64,000 nt of DNA. Origin: Alphaproteobacteria bacterium (lineage in GTDB: Bacteria > Pseudomonadota > Alphaproteobacteria > Caulobacterales > Caulobacteraceae). The stretch spans positions 124,001-188,000 of the forward strand of contig JAHJOK010000059.1 in NCBI GenBank assembly GCA_018820205.1, given 5' to 3'. The position numbers and the translations under genes are program-made. Of the stretch, positions 51,066 to 60,529 are shown piece by piece; position 1 is the first letter of the stretch, and each line of letters starts with the position of its first letter. The notes under the pieces were generated by a model, which worked only from the letters and a program-made list of their open reading frames with translations, had not been told where the DNA came from and did no database searches.

Positions 51066-53224
51066 CCGAGACAGAAAACAAGGCGGGCGAAAACGGCCTC
51101 GGCTCCATCACGCTCAACTATGACGGCACAGGCGCGTCCAAAGCGATTAACCACCTCGGCATGCGCGCAATGCAGGCCCGTGTTTGGGACAAGCGGGACG
51201 CGCAGCACTTGCTGGTGAAATCGCCACCCGCATCGGGCAAGTCCCGCGCGGCAATGTTTTTGGGCCTGGATAAGCTCCGCACCAACGTTGTCGACCGCGT
51301 GGTAATCGCGGTGCCCGAGCGATCCATCGGCTCCTCGTTTCGGAACACAGATCTCGCAGCAGGCGGTTTCCACTCGGATTGGCGGCTTGACCTTGATCTC
51401 TGCACCGTCGGCTCCGAGACGGGTCGAAAGGTGGAGGAGCTAATCGGATTCCTGCGCGGCGAGAGCGGCGGGAAAACGGCGCTGTGCACCCACTCCACCC
51501 TGCGCGCCGCTTACGCCAAGACCGATGACGTGACGTTGTTTGACCGTGCGCTCATCTGCGTTGACGAACTGCACCATGCCTCTTCTGACGAGAACAGCAG
51601 GCTCGGCAACTTGTTGCGCGGTCTTGTCGACCGGGCTGGCGAGGCAGGCCCCGACGCCGCGCACATCCTCGCCATGACGGGGTCCTATTTTCGCGGCGAT
51701 GGCACGGCGGTGCTACACCCCCAAGACGAGGCTCGTTTTGAGAAGGTGATCTACACCTACTATGAGCAGCTTAACGGCTACGAGTACCTCAAGACGCTGC
51801 GCATCAACTTCCGTTTCTATCAGGGCAAATATTTAGACGCGATCGGCGGTGCCCTGGACCCGCAAATGAAGACGATCGTGCACATCCCGCATGTCGGTTC
51901 GGCTGAGGGTAGCGGGGTGAACAAGATGTTTGCAGTGGACGCCATCGTGGATGCGATCGGCGACCGCTTGGGCGACAGTCCCAAAACCAGCATTGACCCC
52001 GCCACCGGGTTTGTCCGCCTTACCGCTGGCGATCGTACGCTCAAGATCGCAAACCTCGTGGACGATAGCGCCGACCGCGAGAAAGTGCTGGCGAGCCTGC
52101 GCGCCGTAAAGGACCGTGACGATGTCGACATCATCATCGCGCTTGGCATGGCCAAGGAAGGCTTCGACTGGGTGTGGTGTGAACACGTTCTCACGGTCGG
52201 TTACCGAGGCTCGCTGACTGAAGTCGTGCAGATTATCGGCCGAGCGACGCGCGATGCGCCGGGCAAAGAGGAGGCGCAGTTCACCAATCTCGTCTCTGCC
52301 CCCTTCGCAAACGACGACGCGGTAAGCCGCGCCGTTAATGACATGCTGAAGGCTATCTCGGTGTCGCTCTTGATGGAGCAGGTCATGGCGCCTGTCTTCA
52401 AGTTCCGCACGCACAAGGGCGCCGACCAATTTGATGGTTCGCCGAGCGACAAGTCGAAGCCGGAGCCGGTAACGAATGCGGGCGAGATCGAAATTGTCGG
52501 CATGCCGGAGATCGACGGGAAAGCCGTCGAAGCGATCGAGAACGACTTCAACGACCTGTTCGCAGATGTGCAAAGCGATCCGCGCACGCTGACGGTTATG
52601 ATCAACCCTGACGATCACCACACGGACGTGATGTACGATCTAGTCGTCACTGACGTGATCAAGCGTCGCTATCCTAGCTTCTCGCCAGAACAAGTGCAGG
52701 ATACGGTTGGGCTGTTCGGTGTGCGGGCCGGATTGGGTCGCGAAGTCGCCAAAGACCCGAGCATCATTCAGACGCCCGGAATGTCTGAAGGGGAACAGTC
52801 GACGTTCTCCGGCCCAGATGAAGGTGATAGCGGTCGCGACACCACAGGTCCAAACGCCGGCGACCGTTTCGTGCAACAAGCCGCGCGGTTCATAAACGTG
52901 AGGGAGCTGCAGGTCGATCTGCTCGGCGGCCGCCGCGACTTCGATGACGCCTATGAACTGTTGTCCAAGGAGCTCTCTGAAGAACTGCTCGCGCGCTTGC
53001 ACGGCGAGGTTCGTGCCCTGAAGGTGAGCATGACGCAGGAAGAAGCTGAAAAGCTCTATTCACGCGTTAAGGAATTCGTCCAGCGAGAGGGCCGCGAGCC
53101 CAATCTCAATTCCCCTAATGGCCGCGAGGTGAGGCTGGCAGATGCCTTGGCGTTCTTGCGCAAACTTTCGCGAGAGAAACGCGCTGCCATGGCCGGTGCT
53201 GACGAAGGACAAGTCGATGCCTGA
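51062..53224 (+). CDS. DEAD/DEAH-like superfamily 2 helicase
   Basis: 720 residues. The Walker A variant is VKSPPASGKSRAA (about 55), the DEAD-type box is LICVDELHHASSDE, motif III is AMTGSYFRGD, and motif VI is VVQIIGRATRDAPG (QxxGRxxR), with GMAKEGFDWVWCEHVL before it; this is the organisation of restriction- and defence-type SF2 helicases. The C-terminal 250 residues are unrecognised. It is translationally coupled to the methyltransferase and overlaps the GIY-YIG gene by eight bases, so the three proteins are very likely made together. Confidence 0.87.
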   Translation: MTETENKAGENGLGSITLNYDGTGASKAINHLGMRAMQARVWDKRDAQHLLVKSPPASGKSRAAMFLGLDKLRTNVVDRVVIAVPERSIGSSFRNTDLAAGGFHSDWRLDLDLCTVGSETGRKVEELIGFLRGESGGKTALCTHSTLRAAYAKTDDVTLFDRALICVDELHHASSDENSRLGNLLRGLVDRAGEAGPDAAHILAMTGSYFRGDGTAVLHPQDEARFEKVIYTYYEQLNGYEYLKTLRINFRFYQGKYLDAIGGALDPQMKTIVHIPHVGSAEGSGVNKMFAVDAIVDAIGDRLGDSPKTSIDPATGFVRLTAGDRTLKIANLVDDSADREKVLASLRAVKDRDDVDIIIALGMAKEGFDWVWCEHVLTVGYRGSLTEVVQIIGRATRDAPGKEEAQFTNLVSAPFANDDAVSRAVNDMLKAISVSLLMEQVMAPVFKFRTHKGADQFDGSPSDKSKPEPVTNAGEIEIVGMPEIDGKAVEAIENDFNDLFADVQSDPRTLTVMINPDDHHTDVMYDLVVTDVIKRRYPSFSPEQVQDTVGLFGVRAGLGREVAKDPSIIQTPGMSEGEQSTFSGPDEGDSGRDTTGPNAGDRFVQQAARFINVRELQVDLLGGRRDFDDAYELLSKELSEELLARLHGEVRALKVSMTQEEAEKLYSRVKEFVQREGREPNLNSPNGREVRLADALAFLRKLSREKRAAMAGADEGQVDA

Positions 53225-54263
53225 AGCGATCGACTACCTCAATGACGAGCTTCTGCTAACACCTGATGAAGCGCCCAAGGCGGCGCGAACGCCCCTCATT
53301 GATCGCGCAGTCGAGGTGATCGAGCGGATCAATGCCTTTATGGACGAGACAGGTGCCGAGCCGGTCTCTGAGCCAGGGCGCAGTGTTCGAGAGCGCATGC
53401 TTGCCAATGAGCTTGGTGGGCTTCGGGCATCAAAGACGGACCTCTCTGAGCTTGTGCCTTACGATACTCGCAACCTTGTGTTCGGCGGGACGACTGTCAA
53501 CGATCCTCTCGATGATCCCCTGCTTTCCGATGGCCTCGACATCTTCGAGGTGCGGGAAGAACTGAGGCCGATAGCACGACCAGACTTCGTCGCCGACCGA
53601 CGCCCGTGCCCGGACTTTGAACGTTTCGAGCCGCTGTTTCAGAGCATTCGAACGGCCGTTGATCAACGGACGCGCAAGCCCCAACCCTTCCGGCAGGAAC
53701 GTGTTGAGCTAGGCGAGTTCTTTGTCCTCAAGGGCCAACTCGTCCATGTGGCGGACCTTCGCGATGAGCACCAGCGCAATGGCAAACCTGACGCCCGATT
53801 GCGTGTGATCTTCGACAACGGCACGGAATCGAACCTGCTAATGTCGTCGCTAGTCCGGCGGCTTTACGAGGATAAAGATGCCCGCCGAGTAGGGACAAAG
53901 GACGCGGGCCCTCTGTTTAGCGGAGCCCGGACGGGCTTCGTTTACGTCCTGCGCTCTCTGTCAGAAAAACCTGAGGTCCAAGGACTGCTGAAGGTCGGCA
54001 CCACATCAGCAGCGGTCGAGGACCGCATAGCTCATGCCGAAACGCAGTCTACATTCCTCTTCGCGCCTGTGGCGATTGTGGACACATACGAGTTGGTGGG
54101 CCACTCGGCAAAGGAGGTCGAACAACTCATTCACCGTGCTCTTCAACGCTATCACATAGCTCTGCGGGTGACGGGACCGGACGGGCGATCTTTCAGTTCC
54201 ACAGAATGGTTCAAGGCAACCCCGGAATTAGTGGCGGAGGCTATTAAACAACTGCTTAGCTAG
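53217..54263 (+). CDS. GIY-YIG nuclease-family protein (T5orf172 domain)
   Basis: 348 residues from MPEAIDYLNDELLLTPDEAP, with AAGGA upstream. The N-terminal 150 residues are unrecognised; a middle section ARLRVIFDNGTESNLLMSSL is common in stand-alone GIY-YIG proteins; the C-terminal 110 residues form a T5orf172/MUG113-type domain with GFVYVLRS and LLKVGTTS (the GIY and YIG strands), the helix Arg in AVEDRIAH and the Glu in KEVEQLIHRAL. Probably the nuclease of the methyltransferase-helicase set. Confidence 0.82.
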   Translation: MPEAIDYLNDELLLTPDEAPKAARTPLIDRAVEVIERINAFMDETGAEPVSEPGRSVRERMLANELGGLRASKTDLSELVPYDTRNLVFGGTTVNDPLDDPLLSDGLDIFEVREELRPIARPDFVADRRPCPDFERFEPLFQSIRTAVDQRTRKPQPFRQERVELGEFFVLKGQLVHVADLRDEHQRNGKPDARLRVIFDNGTESNLLMSSLVRRLYEDKDARRVGTKDAGPLFSGARTGFVYVLRSLSEKPEVQGLLKVGTTSAAVEDRIAHAETQSTFLFAPVAIVDTYELVGHSAKEVEQLIHRALQRYHIALRVTGPDGRSFSSTEWFKATPELVAEAIKQLLS

Positions 54264-54313
54264 CCCAGAGGCTCAAATATGTAGGCTTCTGCAGCACGCT
54301 GAAACCTATCCGC

Positions 54314-55906
54314 TCAGCTGATAACATCGACGAACTCCGGATCACTGAAATATCGCACCTTGAGCGCAGCGACCGGCGCCTGCCCTTGGCGCAGCAGGAT
54401 CTCCAGACTGGGATCCAACCGCATCACCTCATCCGGCGTCAGCAGTTCGCGCTTCGCCAGATGGTCTGTCGTGGAGGCGTTGGTCGACGTCTGCGAGAAC
54501 ATCATCGGCCCCGGTGACTGGGATTGGCCGCTACTCGCCGTACGGTAGGCGACGGTGCCCGAGCCCATCGACCGGGACACCCAACTCGCCGTCTCCACAT
54601 CGCCGACGTTGAAGATCTGGATCAGCCCGGCGTTCGACAGAAAGGTCCCGGCCCGTTCGCCGTAGACGCTGCGGAGCTGGTGCAGGTCCTGAAGGATCGG
54701 CCACAGTTGCAGGCCATAGCCCGCCATCAGACCGAAGGCCTGCTCCAGCGGCTCCAAACGCCCCAAGGCGGCGAACTCATCCAGCAGAAGCAGGACCGGC
54801 CTTTCCGGTCGATCTGTGGATTTGGCGAGGTCGCCGATGGCTTGGGCCACCAGCAGACGCAGCCAGCGCGCATGAGTGCTCAGCCGCTCTGGCGGCAGAA
54901 CCAGAAACACCGTGCAGACCCCGACCTTCAGGTCCTCGAACCGAAAATCCGAATGCGCCAGCACCGCCGCTATCCGCTGGCTGTCGAGGAAATGGGTATG
55001 GCGCTGGGCCGACGACAGCACGCCCGCCGCCTCCCGACCGCTCTTGCTCAGATGACGATTAGCGGCGCGGGCGACGAGGCCGCCGGCGCAACGCGACTTC
55101 TGCATGACCGAGAGCATCTCGGCGAAGGCGTCGGGCGCAGCCGTGAGTAGATCCCGCACTGTAATAAGGTTCTGGCCTCCCGGATGTGCGGAACAGACGA
55201 CATGGAGGATGACGCCGGTGATAAGCGCCTTGGCCTCCTCATTCCAGTGCGCCTCGCCAGTCTGGCCCGGCGGATCGTAGACCAGGGCGTCGGCCAGCAG
55301 AGCCGCGTCCTCGGCCAGCTCCAGACCATCCGGATCGAGGCCGTCCAGCGGATTGAAGGACGCGGACGCTATGCCCGAAACACCGAACGGGTCCAGTACC
55401 TCGACCGGCCCGAAGCCGAGCCGCGCCCGCACGGTGATCCGCGCATTCTCCCCCTTTGGGTCGATGCAGAGGATCGAGCGGTTCGCGGTCAGCAGGTTAG
55501 GAATGATGGCGCCGACGCCCTTGCCAGACCGGGTAGGCGCTATGGTGATCAGATGCTGCTCGCCATCGTAGCGCAGAAGCTGACCGCCCCGCCGGTTCTC
55601 ACGACCGACGATCAACCCGTCCGACCCACCGAGTGACGCCCAAACCTCCCGCTCGCTCGCCCACCGGGCCGATCCATGCACGTCGCCGGTGTCTTCGAGG
55701 CCCGCGCCCGCCGCCCGCCGTTTGAGCCAGGCGATGAGAGCTCCCGCGGATCCGGCCGCGAGCAACAGCCAGTTCTGCTCAGTCTCATTGGTGTGCCGGA
55801 CCAGGATAAACGGGATGATGAAGACTAGGCCGACGATCGTGCCCATCAGGTAGCCGCCGATCAGGGTGACGATCAGCCCGACGAGTCCGAAGAGCCGGCG
55901 CAGCAC
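54314..55906 (-). CDS. traG: Conjugative coupling protein TraG/VirD4
   Basis: Inner-membrane ATPase that brings the relaxase-DNA complex to the secretion channel. 530 residues. Two N-terminal membrane spans (about 5-38, 44-60), then HGSARWASEREV typical of TraG, Walker A APTRSGKGVGAIIPN, ILCIDPKGENA and Walker B PVLLLLDEFAALGRL. About 100 residues shorter at the C-terminus than Ti TraG. It is convergent with the GIY-YIG gene and 13 bp after traD. The secretion channel genes it would need are not in the window. Confidence 0.92.
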   Translation of the reverse strand: MLRRLFGLVGLIVTLIGGYLMGTIVGLVFIIPFILVRHTNETEQNWLLLAAGSAGALIAWLKRRAAGAGLEDTGDVHGSARWASEREVWASLGGSDGLIVGRENRRGGQLLRYDGEQHLITIAPTRSGKGVGAIIPNLLTANRSILCIDPKGENARITVRARLGFGPVEVLDPFGVSGIASASFNPLDGLDPDGLELAEDAALLADALVYDPPGQTGEAHWNEEAKALITGVILHVVCSAHPGGQNLITVRDLLTAAPDAFAEMLSVMQKSRCAGGLVARAANRHLSKSGREAAGVLSSAQRHTHFLDSQRIAAVLAHSDFRFEDLKVGVCTVFLVLPPERLSTHARWLRLLVAQAIGDLAKSTDRPERPVLLLLDEFAALGRLEPLEQAFGLMAGYGLQLWPILQDLHQLRSVYGERAGTFLSNAGLIQIFNVGDVETASWVSRSMGSGTVAYRTASSGQSQSPGPMMFSQTSTNASTTDHLAKRELLTPDEVMRLDPSLEILLRQGQAPVAALKVRYFSDPEFVDVIS

Positions 55907-55919
55907 TCCAGCGCCCCAA

Positions 55920-56210
55920 TCAGGTCTTGTCTGTCAACGGCACCGCGCCGCTCTCGCCGATCAGATCGGGGAACAGGGCGGCGTCGTCGTCGCGGGTGAT
56001 GAAGCCGGGCAGTTCGCGCCGAAGCCAATCCGGAAGTTGGTCTTTGGAAAAGGCGTCCTGCCCCTTCTCCAGCCGGTGCAGGACCAAGGCGCCGAGCAGG
56101 ATCTTGCGGCGCGTATCCTTGGCCCGCTCCTGCTTGCCGAGCTTGGTCTGTAGCGATTTTCGCTGGGCCTCCAGTTGAGCCAGCCGTTCGGCGATTGACC
56201 GCCTCGCCAT
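55920..56210 (-). CDS. traD: Small conjugal transfer protein TraD
   Basis: 96 residues, TraD family of Ti-type transfer systems. Starts MARRSIAERLAQLEAQRKSLQTKLGKQERA, a coiled-coil basic helix, then KILLGALVLHRLEKG. GGAGGAGACG precedes the ATG (56210); the frame is open farther but only into the oriT region. Probably an accessory relaxosome protein. Encoded just ahead of traG and divergent from traA, the arrangement of traC-traD-traG versus traA in Ti plasmids (traC not seen). Confidence 0.8.
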   Translation of the reverse strand: MARRSIAERLAQLEAQRKSLQTKLGKQERAKDTRRKILLGALVLHRLEKGQDAFSKDQLPDWLRRELPGFITRDDDAALFPDLIGESGAVPLTDKT

Positions 56211-56503
56211 CGTCTCCTCCGTGCTGCCGCTCCTTGTCCGGAACCCAAGGTAGCACGACAGCGCCATGCCGTCATCGGTCTCCAGCGACACGCCCGGTAA
56301 GGCGTCCAGCAACACCCTAGCAACACCCCGCTGCTCGCCGCGCCATTGCGAAGGCTAATAGGCCTATTCATGCTCTCGCAACGATGCGGACTCGATTCGC
56401 AAAGAGGCCGATCCTCCATTGCTTATCGCCCTTTCCCGATTGCTGATCCGCTTGCTCACAAGCGCGCCCCACCGAGCCGATCGAGCGGAGTGAAGATTAG
56501 CGA

Positions 56504-56533
56504 AGGGCGCACTTACGAGTTGCTGCGCAACTC
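56504..56533 (-). other. oriT: Origin of transfer (oriT) with RSF1010-type nic core
   Basis: Read on the minus strand: inverted repeat GAGTTGC-GCA-GCAACTC (56533-56517), then one base, then TAAGTGCGCCCT (56515-56504), identical to the nic core known for RSF1010/IncQ (cut between G and C of TAAGTG/CGCCCT). The hairpin immediately 5' of the nic core is the same architecture. It lies between divergent traD and the MobQ relaxase gene, where oriT is expected. The rest of 56211-56661 holds no gene. Confidence 0.85.
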
Positions 56534-56661
56534 AGGGCTTGGTATTTTGAGAACGACGGACCCAGGTTGTGTCCTGGCTTTGCGTAATCTTGGCCCGCCA
56601 GACCGGCCGCCCCCATAACAATCGTTGGGGCGGCTGCAATCGCGGTTGCTGGGAGGTCGTC

Positions 56662-59652
56662 ATGGCGATCTATCATCTGGCGATGAAGCCGATCAGCCGC
56701 GCGAGCGGGCGTAGCGCTGTCGCGGCGGCGGCCTATCGCGCGTCGCAGAAGCTGACGAACGAACGCGACGGCCAGACCCACGACTTCACCGCCCGTCGCG
56801 GCGTCGAGCACACCGAGATCGTCTTGCCCGAAGGCGTGGACGCGGAGTGGGCGAAGGACCGCTCGACCCTATGGAATGCGGCGGAGTTCGCCGAGGCGCG
56901 CAAAGACGCGCGGGTGGCGCGCGAGGTGGAGGTGGCGCTGCCGCACGAGCTGACGCCCGAGCAGCGGCTGGCGCTGACACGGGAGTTCACTCAAGGACTG
57001 GCCGATCGCTACGGCGTGGCGGTGGATTTTGCGATCCACAGTCCGCACGGCGACACCGACGTGCGCAATCACCACGCCCACATCCTGCTGACCACCCGCA
57101 AGGTCGAGCGCGAGGGGTTGGGCGAGAAGTCCGAGATGGAGCTGGAGAACAAGCGGCTCATGGCCCTTGGCCTGCCGACCTCGCACGACCAGCTCCGGGA
57201 GATCCGGCTGGATTGGGAAGACCGGGCCAATCGTCATCTGGCGTTGGCGGGTCACGACCTGCGCATCGATCATCGCTCGCATCAAGCCTGCGGTCTGGAG
57301 ATCGAGCCGACCCAGCATATGGGGGTGCACGCCACCCAGATGGACCGGCGCGGCAAGTCCGTGGTCCGCGCGCGTCAGGACGCGGAGCAAGCCCAGAGGA
57401 ACGCCAGACTGATCCGCGAGAAGCCCGAGCAGGCGCTGACGCTGGTCACGAACGAGAAGAGCGTGTTCGACCGCACCGACGTGGCCAAGGTGATCCACCG
57501 CTACGTCGATGATCCAGACGCGTTCCAGCGGGCCTTCGCTAGGGCGATGGCCTCGCCCGCTCTCGTCGAGCTCCGCCCAGAGCAACGCGATGAGTTCGGG
57601 CGCACCCTGGAGCCCGCGCGCTATTCGACCACGGAGATGATGGCCGTCGAGAAGACGATGGCCGACAGCGCCGACCGCATGGCGGACAGCCGGACGTTCG
57701 GCGTCAGTCCCAACCACACCGAGCGAGCGCTCGCCGACCGGCCGTTCCTGTCCGGGGAGCAGAGCCAGGCGGTCCGCCACCTCACCGGCCCCGAACGGAT
57801 CGGGGCCGTGGTCGGCATGGCGGGCGCCGGCAAGAGCACCATGCTCGGCGCCGCGCGTCAGGCGTGGGAGGCCGAAGGCTATCGAGTCATGGGCGCGGCC
57901 CTGGCCGGCAAGGCGGCCGAAGGGCTGGAGGAGTCCTCAGGGATCGCCTCACGGACGCTGGCGAGTTGGGAACGCAGTTGGGAGCGGGGTCGTGACACGC
58001 TCGACCCGCGCAGCGTGCTGGTTATCGACGAGGCCGGGATGGTGGGGAGTCGCCAGCTCTCGCGCGTTCTGGCCGAAGCCGATCGGTCCGGCGCCAAGGT
58101 GGTCCTGGTGGGCGATCCCGAACAGCTCCAGCCCATCGGCCCCGGGGCGGCCTTCCGCGCGGTGGCCGAACGGGTCGGCTTCGTCGAGCTGGGCGAGGTC
58201 CGGCGCCAGCGCGAGGGCTGGCAGCGCGACGCCTCGGTGGACTTCGCCCGCCACCGCACCGCCGAGGGTCTGACGGCGTACGCTGAGCGCGGCGCGGTGC
58301 GGTTCGAGGCCGACACGGGAGCGGCCCGCCAGGCCATCGTCGCCGACCTGATCGCCGACATGGACGCGCGGCCCGACGGATCGCGGCTGGCGCTGGCCCA
58401 CCGTCGCGTGGACGTGGCGGAACTGAACGACGCGATCCGCGCCGCGCGTCAGAGCCGGGGCGAGCTTCGTGGCGAGCAGGTCTACCGGACGAACGAGGGC
58501 GAACGCGCATTCGCCGTCGGGGACCGCCTCTTGTTCCGGGAGAACGATCGCGACCTTGGCGTGAAGAACGGCATGCTGGGCACGGTGGAGCGGGCCGAGC
58601 CCGGTCGGCTGGAGGTGCGGCTCGATACCGCCAAGGGACCGGGCCAGGGCCGCGCGGTGTCGGTTTCGATGGCGGACTACGCCGCCGTCGATCACGGCTA
58701 CGCCACCACCATCCACAAGGCTCAAGGGGCCACCGTAGACCGGACCCATATGCTGGCGTCCGCCACGATGGACCGCCACCTGACCTATGTGGCCATGACC
58801 CGCCACCGGGAGGCGGTCACCCTCTATGCCGGGCGCGAGACGTTCCGAGACCTTGAGACCTTGTCGGCGCGGTTGTCCCGGTCAGGGCTGAAGGAGACGA
58901 CACTGGACTATGCTGCGCGACGCGGCCTTGAGGCGCCGACCCGCGCGCCGGGTCACGACGCCGAACCCCGCAGCCGGGGACTGTTCGACGGGCTGACCCT
59001 GAACAAACGTGCGACGGCCCCGCAACTGGATCGCATCGGAGACCTGTCGTCGTCTGGGCTGGGGCGAACGGCTCCCGTTCACGCGCAAACGCTGGAGGTC
59101 TCGGTGGAGCGCTATGCGAGGGCCATGGACGACGCCGAGCGGATGCGCACCCATAAGCTGCCGGTGCTCGAACATCAGAAGCGCGAACTGCGTGAGGCGG
59201 GGGCGGCGCTGGATCGGACGCGACCGGGCGCGACGCGCGACTTGCATAACGCCCTGCGTTATGAGCCCTCAACCTGGCGCGCCATGCGGGATCTTCGCGG
59301 GTCTGAACGCGGTGCCGAGCTTGCGGGTGCAATCCGCCACGAAGCGCGGGTGCGGCATGATCCGACGTTGAAGGCTGACCGGTTGGTGAAGGACTGGAAG
59401 CGGCTGGAAACGCAGCATGACCGGCTGGACGGCTGGCGGCAAAGAGGCGAACGCCAACGCGTGGAGGCGCGCATGAAGGCGATGGCGGGCACGCTAAAGC
59501 GCGATCCCCAGTTGGCATCGCTGGTGCGGTCGCGGGCGCAGGACTTGGGAATGGGCCAGAGTTCGACCCTCGGTCGGGTGATCTCGGCGCGCAGCGTGCA
59601 GCAGGCGACCCAGCAGATCGGGCGGGACTTGCATCGGGGCCTGTCGTTGTAA
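56662..59652 (+). CDS. traA: MobQ-type conjugative relaxase-helicase TraA
   Basis: Nicks oriT and unwinds the strand to be transferred. 996 residues from MAIYHLAMKPISRASGRSAV, with GGGAGG upstream. N-terminal MobA/MobL relaxase: catalytic Tyr25 in AAAAYRASQKLT and the histidine motif DTDVRNHHAHILLT. The second half is a RecD-like helicase: Walker A VVGMAGAGKSTMLG, Walker B VLVIDEAGMVGSRQL, VLVGDPEQLQPIGPG, and late GYATTIHKAQGATVDRTHML. The C-terminal 200 residues are charged and helical. High GC, unlike the adjacent 46-54 kb block. Confidence 0.95.
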   Translation: MAIYHLAMKPISRASGRSAVAAAAYRASQKLTNERDGQTHDFTARRGVEHTEIVLPEGVDAEWAKDRSTLWNAAEFAEARKDARVAREVEVALPHELTPEQRLALTREFTQGLADRYGVAVDFAIHSPHGDTDVRNHHAHILLTTRKVEREGLGEKSEMELENKRLMALGLPTSHDQLREIRLDWEDRANRHLALAGHDLRIDHRSHQACGLEIEPTQHMGVHATQMDRRGKSVVRARQDAEQAQRNARLIREKPEQALTLVTNEKSVFDRTDVAKVIHRYVDDPDAFQRAFARAMASPALVELRPEQRDEFGRTLEPARYSTTEMMAVEKTMADSADRMADSRTFGVSPNHTERALADRPFLSGEQSQAVRHLTGPERIGAVVGMAGAGKSTMLGAARQAWEAEGYRVMGAALAGKAAEGLEESSGIASRTLASWERSWERGRDTLDPRSVLVIDEAGMVGSRQLSRVLAEADRSGAKVVLVGDPEQLQPIGPGAAFRAVAERVGFVELGEVRRQREGWQRDASVDFARHRTAEGLTAYAERGAVRFEADTGAARQAIVADLIADMDARPDGSRLALAHRRVDVAELNDAIRAARQSRGELRGEQVYRTNEGERAFAVGDRLLFRENDRDLGVKNGMLGTVERAEPGRLEVRLDTAKGPGQGRAVSVSMADYAAVDHGYATTIHKAQGATVDRTHMLASATMDRHLTYVAMTRHREAVTLYAGRETFRDLETLSARLSRSGLKETTLDYAARRGLEAPTRAPGHDAEPRSRGLFDGLTLNKRATAPQLDRIGDLSSSGLGRTAPVHAQTLEVSVERYARAMDDAERMRTHKLPVLEHQKRELREAGAALDRTRPGATRDLHNALRYEPSTWRAMRDLRGSERGAELAGAIRHEARVRHDPTLKADRLVKDWKRLETQHDRLDGWRQRGERQRVEARMKAMAGTLKRDPQLASLVRSRAQDLGMGQSSTLGRVISARSVQQATQQIGRDLHRGLSL

Positions 59653-59670
59653 CGAAGTCAGGAGGCGAGG

Positions 59671-60363
59671 ATGGCGGAGGATCAGGCGGGCGACCCGGCC
59701 CAGGCGTTCGAGGACCTGCGGGCCGAGGTCTCGGTGCTGCGCCGCGCGATCGAAGGCCTTCCAGCGGCGATCCAGGAAAACCGGCCGCCTGACTACAGTC
59801 AGGATCTCGCGATACTCGGCAAGGGTCTCGACGAGATCAGCCAGTCGTTGGAGATGGTGCTGGCCTCGCCGGCGCTTAGCCTCACGCCTGAGCAGCAGGG
59901 CCAAGGTATCGCGAGGGCGGGTTCGGCACTTGTGCGGGAGGCGGCGCAGAGGCTGGATCGTGCGACGCAGGAGACGGAGCGCGAGCGGGCGCGGCTGTCG
60001 AGCCTCATCGGTCAGGCGTGGGCAAAGGATCACCAGTTCCGGCTGCTGTGCTGGACCGGCGGCGTCGCGTTCGTGGTCGGGCTTCTAGTGGCGCCGATCA
60101 TCGCCAGCGTGGCCCCGTTCGGGCTGAATACGCGGGTCGCGGCCCTAGTTATGCGGGGGGACCGGTGGACGGCGGGTGGGGAACTGATGCGAGCGGCGAA
60201 ACCGGCGAGCTGGGATCGGGTGATCGCCGACACGCGGCTTGCTGACGACAACCGGGACGCCATTGACGCCTGCCGCGCGGCGGCGGTTGAGAGTGGGAAG
60301 ACGCAACGATGCACGGTGGTGCTGGCGGCACCCCGAGTGTCGGTGTCGGAGGGGGAGCCGTAA
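59671..60363 (+). CDS. DUF6118 protein, membrane-anchored, next to traA
   Basis: 230 residues. An N-terminal coiled-coil region (about 10-105; EDLRAEVSVLRRAIEGLP) is followed by one or two membrane spans (LLCWTGGVAFVVGLLVAPIIASV, about 125-147) and a C-terminal region with a Cys pair (DACRAA, RCTVVL). The pattern matches DUF6118 proteins found beside TraA in Sphingomonadales and Caulobacterales elements. Function unknown; a role in transfer is inferred from position, 18 bp after traA. Confidence 0.75.
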   Translation: MAEDQAGDPAQAFEDLRAEVSVLRRAIEGLPAAIQENRPPDYSQDLAILGKGLDEISQSLEMVLASPALSLTPEQQGQGIARAGSALVREAAQRLDRATQETERERARLSSLIGQAWAKDHQFRLLCWTGGVAFVVGLLVAPIIASVAPFGLNTRVAALVMRGDRWTAGGELMRAAKPASWDRVIADTRLADDNRDAIDACRAAAVESGKTQRCTVVLAAPRVSVSEGEP

Positions 60364-60529
60364 AGGCCATTGAAGAAGACGGCGTTGGCTCAAATCAGTC
60401 TTCTTAGGACACGATCCAAACGCGGCGGTCATTGAGATGACGGCGCCGTCGATGGTCGCTCGCAAGCAGCCGTCTACTTCGCAATTCGATCCATTGCGGA
60501 CGTACGCATGCTCGACCGCATTTAAATAC

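Noticed and set aside
51062..54263. Known BREX or DISARM locus
   Set aside because: No pglZ, brxC, brxL, drmB or DUF1998-type drmA is present; only the methyltransferase and helicase classes overlap.
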